Of a DNA stretch of 17,213 nt, positions 1-8,212 are shown in pieces. Made by a program: the position numbers and the translations under genes. The notes under the pieces were generated by a model. It did no database searches and was not told the DNA's origin. It was given only the letters and a program-made list of their open reading frames with translations. Each line of letters starts with the position of its first letter. The stretch's first letter is position 1. Origin of the DNA: Alphaproteobacteria bacterium CG11_big_fil_rev_8_21_14_0_20_44_7 (lineage in GTDB: Bacteria; Pseudomonadota; Alphaproteobacteria; Rickettsiales; 21-14-0-20-44-7). The DNA is taken from NCBI GenBank assembly GCA_002787615.1, contig PCXJ01000060.1:1-17213 (forward strand), written 5' to 3'.

Positions 1-31
1 TACAGGAAACTTGCTCGCAGATAATCACAGA

Positions 32-352
32 TTAACTTGCCTTTTTTTCTAATTTTTTTGCCAGATTCTCCAGCTTTTCGCTGACCTGACTCAAAGTGCT
101 TGATGTCGCCTTTTGGATTTCTGAATCAACGTCTGCCTTGCTATTGCCGTGTTTTGCTTCAAAAAGCTCGTCCAGAAGCTGCAATCCTGCAACCACTAGC
201 AAAGTTGATTGGTTCGCCGTCCCAACTTGCTTTGATAATGCACGCACGCGCTTATCCAGCTCATATGAAAGGCGCAAGAGATGCTCTTCTTCACCCTCTT
301 CTATGGCTACTTCATAATCGCGCTTATTTACTTCCAGATTTAATATCGTCAT
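32..352 (-). CDS. zapA: Cell division protein ZapA (FtsZ-ring associated)
   Basis: A 106-residue protein, the usual ZapA length. Family knowledge: ZapA binds FtsZ at midcell and cross-links protofilaments. The N-terminal part (about residues 1-55) has the short beta strand, the charged EEGEEEHLLRL helix start and the Leu-rich dimer helix with ALSKQVG expected of the family; the C-terminal half (about 75-106) is a predicted coiled coil ending in a Lys-rich tail. Its ATG overlaps the stop of the upstream coiled-coil gene by 4 bases (ATGA, 349-352), so the two are probably translationally coupled. The gene ends 31 bases from the window edge. In many proteobacteria the 6S RNA gene follows zapA, but too little sequence is present to judge. 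The call rests on sequence pattern plus the position opposite tkt-gap, a common alphaproteobacterial arrangement. Confidence 0.85.
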   Translation of the reverse strand: MTILNLEVNKRDYEVAIEEGEEEHLLRLSYELDKRVRALSKQVGTANQSTLLVVAGLQLLDELFEAKHGNSKADVDSEIQKATSSTLSQVSEKLENLAKKLEKKAS

Positions 353-681
353 GCTACTAAACTCTCAATTTCCTTGATTGAATCGCCGAGCTTGATGGCG
401 ACTTTCTTGTTTAAATCACGTAATTTGCGATTTTCATCCTTGAGGCGAACCACATCGCCGGAAAGATGGCTAATTTCTTCATTCTTTTCATTAATCAATC
501 TATCCAGACCGGTAATCTTTTCTTTAAGCGCATCAATTTGCGTCTGACTATTGGCAGAAACCTTGCTCACAGCTTTATTTTCAAGATTTTTGCTGTATGC
601 CTCAATAGCTTCTTCCACACGCTGCAACGCAGCTTCCAGCCTGTTTTTTTCACTATCTACAAAATTTACTGTTTCCTGCAT
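349..681 (-). CDS. Small coiled-coil protein upstream of zapA (DUF4164-like)
   Basis: I start this at the ATG at 681 (110 residues), not at the TTG at 735. The 681 start is preceded by an AGGAA Shine-Dalgarno-like stretch, and the extra 18 residues look unlike the rest. The protein is almost entirely heptad-like helix: about residues 8-35 and 45-100 are rich in Glu, Lys, Leu and Asn, with no signal peptide or membrane segment. It resembles the small DUF4164-type coiled-coil proteins often found just before zapA in alphaproteobacteria, but no catalytic or binding motif is visible and the function is not known to me. The 4-base overlap with zapA suggests a shared transcript and perhaps a shared role at the division site; that role is inferred from context only. 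The AT-rich gap 682-796 must hold the divergent promoters for this unit and for tkt; I see no near-consensus hexamer pair there. Confidence 0.65.
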   Translation of the reverse strand: MQETVNFVDSEKNRLEAALQRVEEAIEAYSKNLENKAVSKVSANSQTQIDALKEKITGLDRLINEKNEEISHLSGDVVRLKDENRKLRDLNKKVAIKLGDSIKEIESLVA

Positions 682-796
682 ATTTCCTGCGTAATTTAAA
701 TCTAAATTTCTTTGTGGAAATTCTTTCCAAAACAATGTAACAAATCACATCTACACCACACAATTACATTTCTAAACAAATTTTTGCAAGGGTAAA

Positions 797-2785
797 ATGG
801 TAGAAAGCGCAGTTAAAAATCAAACAGAAGTCGGTCTAAGCCAAATGGCAAACGCCATACGGGCACTTTCAATGGATGCAGTTGAGCAAGCAAATTCGGG
901 GCATCCAGGGATGCCGATGGGTATGGCAGACGTTGCAACAGTGCTTTTTACCGAGTTCCTAAAATTCAATCCGCAAGACCCAAAATGGCCGGATCGCGAT
1001 AGATTTGTTCTTTCCGCAGGGCATGGCTCTATGCTTTTATATTCATTGTTATACCTTACGGGCTATGAAGATATGACCTTGGAAGAAATCAAAAACTTCC
1101 GCCAATGGGGGGCAAAAACCGCAGGCCATCCCGAATATGGTCATGCAACCGGAATTGAAACAACCACAGGCCCGCTTGGGCAGGGAATCGCCAATGCAGT
1201 CGGCATGGCAATGGCAGAAAAGTTGATGGCGGCGCGCTTTCCGGATGTAACTAATCATTATACATACACAATTGCCGGAGATGGCTGCTTGCAGGAAGGA
1301 ATCTCTCAGGAAGCAATTTCACTGGCAGGGCATTTAAAGCTAAGCAAGCTGATTGTTTTATGGGATGATAATAAAATCTCAATTGACGGCCCAACCTCGC
1401 TTTCCACCTCCGAAGACCAGCTAAAACGCTTTGAAGCCTCTGGCTGGCATGTTCAAGAAGTAGATGGCCATGATTATTATGCAATCGCTGAAAGCATCTC
1501 AGTTGCCCGCGCAAATGATAAACCAAGTATGATTGCCTGCCGTACAAAAATCGGCTATGGCGCACCAACAAAAGAAGGTACTTCCGGCTCGCACGGCTCT
1601 CCGCTTGGTAAGGATGAGCTTGCAGGCGCGAAATCAAACCTAAGCTGGTCACATGGCGCATTTGAAATCCCCGCTGATATATTAAATGCATGGCGAGAAA
1701 TCGGCAAAAATGCTGAAGGTGAGTATAGGCAATGGCAAGAGCGCGTTGACGCGCTTGATGGAGTTGGCAAGGCTGAATTTCAAAGAATGCAAAAAGGTGA
1801 ATTGCCGGATTTGCGCGAAATATTACAACCGCTAAAAGCCTCGTTCATCGCTGAGAAAGCCAAGCTCGCCACGCGTCAATCATCACAAAAAGTGTTGGAT
1901 GTGTTGACGGAAAACTTGCCCGAACTCATTGGCGGCTCTGCGGATTTAACCGGCTCAAACGGTACAAAAACTCAGCATAACCCGCCTGTCACCCCCGATG
2001 ATTTTAGCGGCTCATACATTCATTACGGCATTCGTGAACATGCGATGCAGGCAGCAATGAATGGTATGACATTGCATGGCGGATTCATTCCTTATGGCGG
2101 CACATTTCTGGTTTTCTCCGACTATGCCCGCCCTGCCCTGCGCCTTGCAGCCCTGATGGGCATCCGCAATGTTTTTGTCGGCACGCATGATTCTATCGGC
2201 CTTGGTGAAGATGGCCCGACCCATCAGCCTATCGAACATCTTTCTGCGCTTCGGGCAATACCGAACTTATATATTTTCCGCCCCGCAGATTCGGTTGAAG
2301 TTGCAGAATGCTGGGAAGTAGCATTAGGATTGGAAAAATCTCCAAGTGTAATGTCATTAACCCGCCAAGGCTTGCCGCTTTTGCGTGATAATGCCTCAGA
2401 AAATTTGAGTGCGCGCGGTGGCTATCTGATTTATAAATCCGAAAACCCAAAAGCGACGATATTAAGCTCCGGCTCAGAAGTTTCAATTGCAGTGGAAGCC
2501 GCACAAAAACTGGCTGAAGAAGGCGTGCAGGTTAATGTTGCGTCAATTCCGTGCATGGAATTATTTGAGCAGCAATCAGATGATTATAAAAAATCCGTGC
2601 TAGGTGATGAAGTGAAAATCGCCGTTGAAGCAGCCGGACGCATGAGCTGGGATAAATATCTATGCTGTACTGATAAATTCATCGGTATGGATGGGTTTGG
2701 TGCTTCCGCCCCTGCCGAACAGCTATATGAGGAGTTTGGGATTACCGGCGAGGCAATTATTGACGCTGTGAAGGAAACCTTATAA
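797..2785 (+). CDS. tkt: Transketolase
   Basis: A 662-residue cytosolic enzyme, the normal full length. It transfers two-carbon ketol units between sugar phosphates in the pentose phosphate pathway (xylulose 5-phosphate with ribose 5-phosphate or erythrose 4-phosphate), using thiamine diphosphate and a divalent metal. Visible landmarks: NSGHPGMPMG near residue 33, HGSMLLY at 76, TTGPLGQG near 123, and the thiamine diphosphate motif starting GDG at 161 and ending at Asn192. The pyrimidine-binding domain carries a GIREHAMQAAMNG stretch just past residue 400, followed by the GEDGPTHQPIEHL segment. The C-terminal domain is complete. AAGGG at 788-792 supports the ATG at 797, though the spacing is short. 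gap follows 10 bases after the stop, so the two are very likely one operon. Nothing is unusual in the enzyme. Confidence 0.98.
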   Translation: MVESAVKNQTEVGLSQMANAIRALSMDAVEQANSGHPGMPMGMADVATVLFTEFLKFNPQDPKWPDRDRFVLSAGHGSMLLYSLLYLTGYEDMTLEEIKNFRQWGAKTAGHPEYGHATGIETTTGPLGQGIANAVGMAMAEKLMAARFPDVTNHYTYTIAGDGCLQEGISQEAISLAGHLKLSKLIVLWDDNKISIDGPTSLSTSEDQLKRFEASGWHVQEVDGHDYYAIAESISVARANDKPSMIACRTKIGYGAPTKEGTSGSHGSPLGKDELAGAKSNLSWSHGAFEIPADILNAWREIGKNAEGEYRQWQERVDALDGVGKAEFQRMQKGELPDLREILQPLKASFIAEKAKLATRQSSQKVLDVLTENLPELIGGSADLTGSNGTKTQHNPPVTPDDFSGSYIHYGIREHAMQAAMNGMTLHGGFIPYGGTFLVFSDYARPALRLAALMGIRNVFVGTHDSIGLGEDGPTHQPIEHLSALRAIPNLYIFRPADSVEVAECWEVALGLEKSPSVMSLTRQGLPLLRDNASENLSARGGYLIYKSENPKATILSSGSEVSIAVEAAQKLAEEGVQVNVASIPCMELFEQQSDDYKKSVLGDEVKIAVEAAGRMSWDKYLCCTDKFIGMDGFGASAPAEQLYEEFGITGEAIIDAVKETL

Positions 2786-2795
2786 AGCAAATATC

Positions 2796-3791
2796 ATGAC
2801 AAAAAGAATCGCAATAAACGGACTTGGAAGAATTGGACGCTGTGTTATCCGCGCAGTGGTGGAAAATGGCTATGATGTTGAAATTATTGCCGTAAATGGC
2901 GGGTCAGGTGATGCTAAAACCCATGCTCATTTGCTGAAATATGATTCCGTCCATGGTACATTTCCGCAAGTTGAAGCTGATGGTGATGACTTGCTGGTTG
3001 CCGGAAAGAAAGTTAAGCTAGTCTCCGAGCGCGACCCAAAAAATCTACCGTGGAAAGAGCTAGATATTGATATCGTGCTGGAATGCACGGGCGCATTCCG
3101 CGATAAAGCTTCCTGTATGGGGCATATAGAAGCGGGCGCAAAAAAAGTGATGATTTCCGCACCGGGCAAGGAAGACGTTGATGCCACAATCGTGCATGGC
3201 GTGAATGATTCTGCGCTAAAGCCTACACATCAGGTGATTTCAGTCGGTTCATGCACAACAAATTGCCTCGCACCGATTGCCAAAACCCTGAATGACGCAA
3301 TCGGCATTAAACATGGATATATGACGACTATCCACTCATACACAAATGATCAAGTGATTTTAGATGCCAAACATAAGGATTTGCGCCGAGCGCGCGCGGC
3401 AGCAATGAGCATGATTCCAACTTCTACCGGAGCTGCAAAAGCGCTGAGCCTTGTTGTGCCAGAGCTGAAAGGCAAGCTGGATGGCGCGGCGATTCGTGTG
3501 CCGACTCCTAATGTTTCTATGGTGGATTTGACCTTCAAAGCCAGCCGTAAAACTAGCGTTGAGGAAATTCACGCAGCGATAAAAGCCAATGCTAATGGCG
3601 CAATGAAAGGCGTTTTGGAATATTCGGATGAGCTATTAGTTTCCGTGGATTTTGTCCATAATTCGCATAGCTCGATTTTTGATGCTACCCAAACCAAGAT
3701 TGTCGGTGATGATTTGGTTCATGTTGCCGGATGGTATGACAATGAATGGGGTTTTTCCTGCCGCATGCTGGATATTGCACTGAGTTGGTAG
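2796..3791 (+). CDS. gap: Type I glyceraldehyde-3-phosphate dehydrogenase
   Basis: A 331-residue GAPDH of normal length; it interconverts glyceraldehyde 3-phosphate and 1,3-bisphosphoglycerate in glycolysis and gluconeogenesis. The Rossmann motif NGLGRIGR is at residues 8-15. The catalytic loop SCTTNC spans 152-157 with nucleophile Cys153, and His180 lies in the HSYTNDQ segment. The substrate loop PTSTGAAKA begins at about 208 and WYDNEWGFS is near the C terminus. Oddity: the residue after beta-2 that is Asp in most NAD-specific GAPDHs is Gly35 (context VNGGSG), and the Leu-Pro pair before the HKDLRRAR helix is Ala191-Lys192. Both changes are of the kind linked to NADP acceptance in related enzymes; cofactor use here is inference. 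It follows tkt by 10 bases with no clear Shine-Dalgarno. No pgk or fba follows, although alphaproteobacteria often have them next; the next gene converges. Confidence 0.98.
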   Translation: MTKRIAINGLGRIGRCVIRAVVENGYDVEIIAVNGGSGDAKTHAHLLKYDSVHGTFPQVEADGDDLLVAGKKVKLVSERDPKNLPWKELDIDIVLECTGAFRDKASCMGHIEAGAKKVMISAPGKEDVDATIVHGVNDSALKPTHQVISVGSCTTNCLAPIAKTLNDAIGIKHGYMTTIHSYTNDQVILDAKHKDLRRARAAAMSMIPTSTGAAKALSLVVPELKGKLDGAAIRVPTPNVSMVDLTFKASRKTSVEEIHAAIKANANGAMKGVLEYSDELLVSVDFVHNSHSSIFDATQTKIVGDDLVHVAGWYDNEWGFSCRMLDIALSW

Positions 3792-3860
3792 GGCTCGTAT
3801 TGCCAAGCGCCTACATAATAAAATCATTTATACGAAGCAGATATTAGGAAAACAAGGCGA

Positions 3861-3899
3861 GCAATTGCGAAATGTAGAATTACTACATGAGTCAATTGC
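3861..3899. repeat. Intergenic palindrome between gap and petC
   Basis: The 144-base gene-free stretch 3792-3935 holds a strong interrupted palindrome. The outer arms GCAATTG (3861-3867) and CAATTGC (3893-3899) pair perfectly over 7 bp. The inner arms ATGTAG (3872-3877) and CTACAT (3883-3888) pair over 6 bp around an AATTA loop. A 4 x 4 unpaired bulge lies between the two stems. Weaker outer pairing (GCG 3857-3859 with CGC 3905-3907, AAAC 3850-3853 with GTTT 3909-3912) could extend the element to about 63 bases. No T-run follows on either strand, so it is not a standard intrinsic terminator, though it sits between convergent genes. It may be a dispersed REP-like repeat; no second copy occurs in this window. 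The rest of the gap, including a short ATAAA/TTTAT inverted repeat near 3820-3835, shows nothing I can name. Confidence 0.6.
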
Positions 3900-3935
3900 A
3901 AGACCGCAGTTTGACAACATAGATGCAAGTAGAAA

Positions 3936-4766
3936 TTATTTTACGCGTGCCCAAATACGAACTTTGGCAGCATAGAAGAATATCGTCATCACAGATAATA
4001 ATATCATGATTTTGATACCCATACGCTTGCGCTTTTCCATATCAGGCTCAGCAGTCCATTGCAGGAAATTCACTACATCTTGGCTCATCTGCCCGACAGT
4101 TGCTTCCGTACCATCCATATATTCCACTTGTCCGGCTTGCAATGGCGCGGCCATAGCGATCTGTTCACCAGGGAAATATGGATTGAAGTTCAAGCCCGGT
4201 TGAAGTTCTGCATGCGCTGGGGCGGATTCATATCCGGTTAGCAATGAATATATATAATTCGCACCATTCGGGCGGGCTTTAACCATCAATGAAAGATCCG
4301 GCGGAGCTTTACCGTTATTCATCGCGGCTGCCGCTTTTGCATTGGCAAACGGGCTTTTGAAACGGTCAGAAGGATTACCCGGCCTATCTTCAATATCACC
4401 ATCATCATTTATAGAGTCATAATTATATTCAGCAGCCAGCGCTTTGGTTTCTGCTTCGGAAAAGCCTAAATCTTGCAATTGGCGGAATGAGATCAGACGC
4501 AAACCATGGCATGATGCACAAACTTCTTTGTAAACCTGATAGCCACGCTGTGCAGATTGGCGATCATATTTCCCGAAAATACCGTCAAATGACCAATCCA
4601 TTTCCATTGGTTCTTTCACATGCTCATGCGAAATTGGGTCAAACACAAACCAGCCCTTGCGCTCTTTTGCATCAAGCATGACATAGTATGAGAAGAAATA
4701 TAATCCCAAAGCGCAGGCGATAAACAGCCCAAAGAACTTCACGGTAAGTTTTGCGTTATCGTTCAT
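3936..4766 (-). CDS. petC: Cytochrome c1 of the cytochrome bc1 complex
   Basis: A 276-residue membrane-anchored c-type cytochrome that takes electrons from the Rieske protein and passes them to a soluble or membrane cytochrome c in the periplasm. An N-terminal hydrophobic segment (about 9-30) acts as signal or anchor; I see no clear signal peptidase site. The covalent haem site CASCH is at 83-87, in the family context QVYKEVCASCHGLRLISF. The axial Met is Met205 in the IAMAAPL segment after PYFPGEQ. A C-terminal membrane anchor spans about 251-268, followed by a basic cytoplasmic tail. The start codon overlaps the petB stop by 4 bases (ATGA, 4763-4766), so translation is coupled. It is the last gene of petABC and converges with gap. 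Confidence 0.97.
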   Translation of the reverse strand: MNDNAKLTVKFFGLFIACALGLYFFSYYVMLDAKERKGWFVFDPISHEHVKEPMEMDWSFDGIFGKYDRQSAQRGYQVYKEVCASCHGLRLISFRQLQDLGFSEAETKALAAEYNYDSINDDGDIEDRPGNPSDRFKSPFANAKAAAAMNNGKAPPDLSLMVKARPNGANYIYSLLTGYESAPAHAELQPGLNFNPYFPGEQIAMAAPLQAGQVEYMDGTEATVGQMSQDVVNFLQWTAEPDMEKRKRMGIKIMILLSVMTIFFYAAKVRIWARVK

Positions 4767-5971
4767 TTCGCCTCACTTATAGAATCAGGTAGCGGGCTTG
4801 TTTTTTCGAGTTTTCCTACCATTGGCATAATCACTAAGAAGTGGAAGAAATAATATAAAGTGGCAAAGCGCCCTGCCCAGATATACCAACCTTCAGCAGG
4901 CATACCACCAATCCAGCCGAGGAACAGGCAATCAAATACGAATAGCCAGAAGAAGCTTTTATAAACCGGACGATATTTTGTGCTACGAACTTTTGACCTA
5001 TCCAACCAAGGAATGAAAAGCAGGATGGCGATTGAGGCAAACATTGCAACCACACCCAAGAACGCATTTGGTATAGCGCGCAAAATCGCATAGAAAGGTA
5101 AGAAATACCATTCCGGCACGATATGCGATGGAGTCACAAGCGGGTCAGCTTCGATGTAATTATCAGGATGCCCGAGATAGTTCGGTGCAAAGAAAATGAA
5201 ATATGAGAAAATCAAAAAGAACACCCCAAAGCCAAACACATCTTTGATTGTATAATATGGATGGAAAGGAATTGTATCCTTTTTAGTTTTGATTTCAACA
5301 CCTGTCGGGTTGTTTGAGCCATGCGTATGCAGCGCCATAAGATGCAGGAACACTAGCCCGAAAATCACGAATGGCAGAAGATAATGCAGCGCGAAGAAAC
5401 GATTCAGCGTTGGGTTATCAATGGAAAATCCACCCTTTAGCCATACTGCGATATCCTCACCTATCAATGGTATAGTATCAAAGAAATTGGTGATAACCGT
5501 TGCACCCCAGAAGCTCATCTGTCCCCAAGGCAGGACATAGCCCATAAAGGCGGTAGCCATCATTGCCAGCATGATTATCACACCAATCCACCATAAAATC
5601 TCACGCGGAGATTTGTATGAGCCATAATAAAGCCCACGGAAAACATGGATATATACCACGATAAAGAACATAGAAGCACCAACAGCATGGGTATAGCGCA
5701 AGAGCCAGCCATAATTCACATCACGCATGATATGCTCAACACTGGCAAAAGCATGATCAACATGCGGGGTATAATGCATTGCGAGCAGAATTCCGGTAAT
5801 AATTTGAATTACTAAGCAAATTCCGGCCAGCGAGCCAAAATTCCATAGATAGTTCAGGTTTTTCGGGGTGAGATAATCCACCGTCGAATGCTTCATCATA
5901 GAGATAATCGGCAGGCGATAATCAATCCACCCGATAATTCCCTTTTCCTGTTCTTTTTTCTCTGTTGCCAT
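4763..5971 (-). CDS. petB: Cytochrome b of the cytochrome bc1 complex
   Basis: A 402-residue integral membrane subunit that holds haems bL and bH and the quinol oxidation (Qo) and quinone reduction (Qi) sites. The bis-His ligands are visible at His95 and His109 in helix B and His196 and His210 in helix D. The Qo signature PEWY is at 286-289, within SHIVPEWYFLPFYAILRAIPN. GYVLPWGQMSFWGATV (about 144-159) is the conserved cd helix region of the Qo site. Eight membrane helices can be counted, the last near 370-390. The length and the undivided b subunit are of the mitochondrial/alphaproteobacterial type, not the split b6f type. It lies 14 bases after petA and overlaps petC by 4 bases, giving a tight operon. 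No fusion or missing ligand was seen. Confidence 0.98.
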   Translation of the reverse strand: MATEKKEQEKGIIGWIDYRLPIISMMKHSTVDYLTPKNLNYLWNFGSLAGICLVIQIITGILLAMHYTPHVDHAFASVEHIMRDVNYGWLLRYTHAVGASMFFIVVYIHVFRGLYYGSYKSPREILWWIGVIIMLAMMATAFMGYVLPWGQMSFWGATVITNFFDTIPLIGEDIAVWLKGGFSIDNPTLNRFFALHYLLPFVIFGLVFLHLMALHTHGSNNPTGVEIKTKKDTIPFHPYYTIKDVFGFGVFFLIFSYFIFFAPNYLGHPDNYIEADPLVTPSHIVPEWYFLPFYAILRAIPNAFLGVVAMFASIAILLFIPWLDRSKVRSTKYRPVYKSFFWLFVFDCLFLGWIGGMPAEGWYIWAGRFATLYYFFHFLVIMPMVGKLEKTSPLPDSISEAK

Positions 5972-5985
5972 TTATCTTACAACCA

Positions 5986-6552
5986 TCAACCAATTTTAAT
6001 TTTTGTATCACTTAAGAATTCATAAGGCGGAATCACAAGATTTTTTCTTGCTGGGCCTTTGCGAATTCTACCTGCACTGTCATAATGCGAACCATGGCAC
6101 GGGCAGAACCAGCCATCATAATCACCTTTATTATCAATCGGGATACAGCCAAGATGAGTGCACACACCCACCATTACCAGCCATTTTTCCTTACCAGGTT
6201 TGACCCTTTCAGCATCAGTTTGCGGATCTTTTAGCTCGTTCACATCAACCGCTTCTGCTTCGGCGATTTGCTCAGCCGTGCGGTGATAAATAAACACCGG
6301 CTTGCCGCGCCACATAACTTTTTTCTGCTGACCTTCAGCAATGGCGGAAATATCAACTTCGGTTGAAGATTGCGCCAAGACATCGGCAGAAGGATTCATG
6401 CTATCAATCATCGGCCAAGCTGCCGCACATGCGCCAACTGCGCCAACGCCGCCAGCCGCCATAACAACGAAATCACGCTTGGATTTATCCTCTACAGCAT
6501 TATCCGATGCGGTAGATTTAGTTGCAGGTTTTTTAGTTTTCTTCTCAGACAT
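5986..6552 (-). CDS. petA: Rieske iron-sulfur subunit of cytochrome bc1
   Basis: I choose the ATG at 6552 (188 residues) over a TTG at 6588 that would add 12 residues. The protein carries a [2Fe-2S] cluster that takes one electron from quinol at the Qo site and moves between cytochromes b and c1. The cluster boxes are intact: CTHLGC at 131-136 and CPCHGS at 150-155, followed by a GPA segment. The N terminus (about 1-23) is polar and Lys/Ser-rich, then comes SKRDFV, then a Gly/Ala-rich hydrophobic stretch (about 30-48) that looks like an uncleaved Tat anchor. The usual twin-arginine is Lys-Arg here. The insertion around residues 90-120 (AEQIAEAEAVDVNELKD) matches alphaproteobacterial Rieske proteins. 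It is first in petABC; the 89-base gap to lysS probably holds its promoter, but no strong one is visible. Confidence 0.97.
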   Translation of the reverse strand: MSEKKTKKPATKSTASDNAVEDKSKRDFVVMAAGGVGAVGACAAAWPMIDSMNPSADVLAQSSTEVDISAIAEGQQKKVMWRGKPVFIYHRTAEQIAEAEAVDVNELKDPQTDAERVKPGKEKWLVMVGVCTHLGCIPIDNKGDYDGWFCPCHGSHYDSAGRIRKGPARKNLVIPPYEFLSDTKIKIG

Positions 6553-6641
6553 AATGCTTCGTTTAGTGTCTAGTTCGGTTAGAGTCAAGATTAAGATTAA
6601 AAAAATTCTGCCAAAAGCTCATTCTCTACCTCGGATGTTGC

Positions 6642-8177
6642 TCAGGAGACTTTTTCACGGATAAGAGCCGCGCTCTCCTTTACGCCCAAAAGCGCAAAAA
6701 AGCTGCCGATTCTAGGGCCTTGTTCCGCACCGAGCAAAACCTGATATAGCGCGCCGAACCAGTCACGCAGATTCTCAAATCCGTGCTTTTTGCCAATATC
6801 ATAGACAAGCTGTTGAATTTCTTGCGCGTCTGCGTCCGAGTTATTTTCCAGCTCCTCGGCTAATTCCAGCATCGCCGCTTTTTCATTTTCTGCCGCTGCG
6901 CGATATTGCTTGTTCGGTTTGACAAAATCCTCGTAATATCTGATGGCATAACCTGCCAGCTTATCAAGTATGGGGGAGTTTTCCGGAGTGGACTCGGGAG
7001 AATATTTCTTGATAAAACCCCATAATATTGATTTATCATCAGGGTTGCAGGCGCTCGCCAGATTCACCAGCAATGCAAAGCTCAAATCACTTTCCGGCTT
7101 GGGAGGATTGCCGTTATGTATGTGCCAGACAGAATTATCTGCATCCGGAGTTTCTTCATATTTCTTCAGCCATGTTAGATATTCATCAACATTTTTCGGT
7201 ATCACGTCAAAATACAAACGCTTGGCTTTTTGCGGTTGCTGGAACATATATAATGCCAAACTTTCCGGCGTGGCATATTGCAGCCATTCATCAATCGTCA
7301 GCCCGTTGCCTTTAGATTTAGAGATTTTTTCGCCCTTATCATCGAGAAACATTTCATAAGTCATTTGCAGAGGCGGCCTTGCATCTATGATTTTGCAAAT
7401 ACGGCTCGCCAGCTCGGCAGAGGGCTTGATATCCTTGCCATACATCTCATAATCCACGCCAAGCCCCGCCCAGCGCATCGCAAAATCTGCTTTCCATTGC
7501 AATTTGCAATTTCCGCCGGTTATCGGAACTTCTAAGTCCACCCCGTCATTATCAAATATTATCGTACCGTTTTTAGCATCCCAGCTTTTTGCCGGAATTT
7601 GCAGGACGATATTTGTTTCAGGGTGAATCGGCAGAAATGGAGAATAGGTTTTGCGGCGCTCATCACGCAAGGTCGGCAAAATTAAATCCATTATCTTTTC
7701 GTAGCTTGCGAGGAGTTTTAAAAGCGTTTCATCAAATTCGCCATTCTTATAAGCATCGGTGGCTGATTTGAATTCATAATCAAAACCGAAACCATCGAGG
7801 AAAGCCTGCAAACGTGAATTCATGTGCTGACCAAAACTTTCATGCGTACCGAATGGGTCGGGAATTGAGGTTAGCGGCTTGCCGAGATTTTGCTCAATCA
7901 TCTCTTTATTAGGCAGGTTATCAGGCACTTTACGCAAACCGTCCATATCATCGGAAAAGGCAATTAGCTTGGTTGGTATATCGCAAAGCTGCGAGAAAGC
8001 ATGGCGAATCATCGAAGTTCGGGCAACTTCCCCAAACGTACCGATATGCGGCAAACCACTTGGGCCATAGCCGGTTTCAAACAGCACATAGCCTTTTTCG
8101 GGCGGATTGTTCTTAAAACGTTCCACCAGCTTTTTTGCCTCAATAAACGGCCATGATTTTGCATTATCGAAATTCAT
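6642..8177 (-). CDS. lysS: Class I lysyl-tRNA synthetase
   Basis: A 511-residue cytosolic enzyme that charges tRNA-Lys; also called lysK in some annotations. It is the class I form, with a Rossmann catalytic core, found in archaea, spirochaetes and most alphaproteobacteria instead of the class II enzyme. The HIGH-type box is HIGT at 44-47 in PSGLPHIGTFGE, and the KMSKS-type loop is KISKSKGN at 284-291. Between them lie the conserved IAFSDDMDGLRKVP stretch (about 72-85) and the KADFAMRWAGLGVDYEMYGKD active-site region (about 229-249). The C-terminal 200 residues are helical, as expected for the anticodon-binding domain. The ATG at 8177 has no clear Shine-Dalgarno. A TATAAA box 17 bases upstream in the 35-base gap could be a -10 element giving a very short leader, but no -35 is convincing. 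Confidence 0.96.
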   Translation of the reverse strand: MNFDNAKSWPFIEAKKLVERFKNNPPEKGYVLFETGYGPSGLPHIGTFGEVARTSMIRHAFSQLCDIPTKLIAFSDDMDGLRKVPDNLPNKEMIEQNLGKPLTSIPDPFGTHESFGQHMNSRLQAFLDGFGFDYEFKSATDAYKNGEFDETLLKLLASYEKIMDLILPTLRDERRKTYSPFLPIHPETNIVLQIPAKSWDAKNGTIIFDNDGVDLEVPITGGNCKLQWKADFAMRWAGLGVDYEMYGKDIKPSAELASRICKIIDARPPLQMTYEMFLDDKGEKISKSKGNGLTIDEWLQYATPESLALYMFQQPQKAKRLYFDVIPKNVDEYLTWLKKYEETPDADNSVWHIHNGNPPKPESDLSFALLVNLASACNPDDKSILWGFIKKYSPESTPENSPILDKLAGYAIRYYEDFVKPNKQYRAAAENEKAAMLELAEELENNSDADAQEIQQLVYDIGKKHGFENLRDWFGALYQVLLGAEQGPRIGSFFALLGVKESAALIREKVS

Positions 8178-8212
8178 AAGGCTGCAAGAGATATTTTATA
8201 GGAGGAAATAAG

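Noticed and set aside
1..31. Possible 3-prime neighbour 6S RNA (ssrS) after zapA on the minus strand
   Set aside because: The position is right from known synteny, but only 31 bases are present and no 6S secondary structure can be assessed.
682..735. N-terminal extension of the coiled-coil gene upstream of zapA, from a TTG at 735
   Set aside because: TTG start, no Shine-Dalgarno and non-helical sequence; the ATG at 681 with AGGAA is better supported.
1251..1691. Long minus-strand open frame inside tkt (146 codons)
   Set aside because: It lies wholly opposite a highly conserved enzyme, has unusual His/Arg/Leu-rich composition and no recognisable domain; it is a shadow frame.
3861..3899. Intrinsic terminator between gap and petC
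   Set aside because: A stem exists, but no T-run follows on either strand and the stem is AT-rich.
8178..8212. Promoter with TATAAA just before lysS
   Set aside because: The -10 match is good but no -35 is found at a proper distance and the sequence is AT-rich, so chance is likely.
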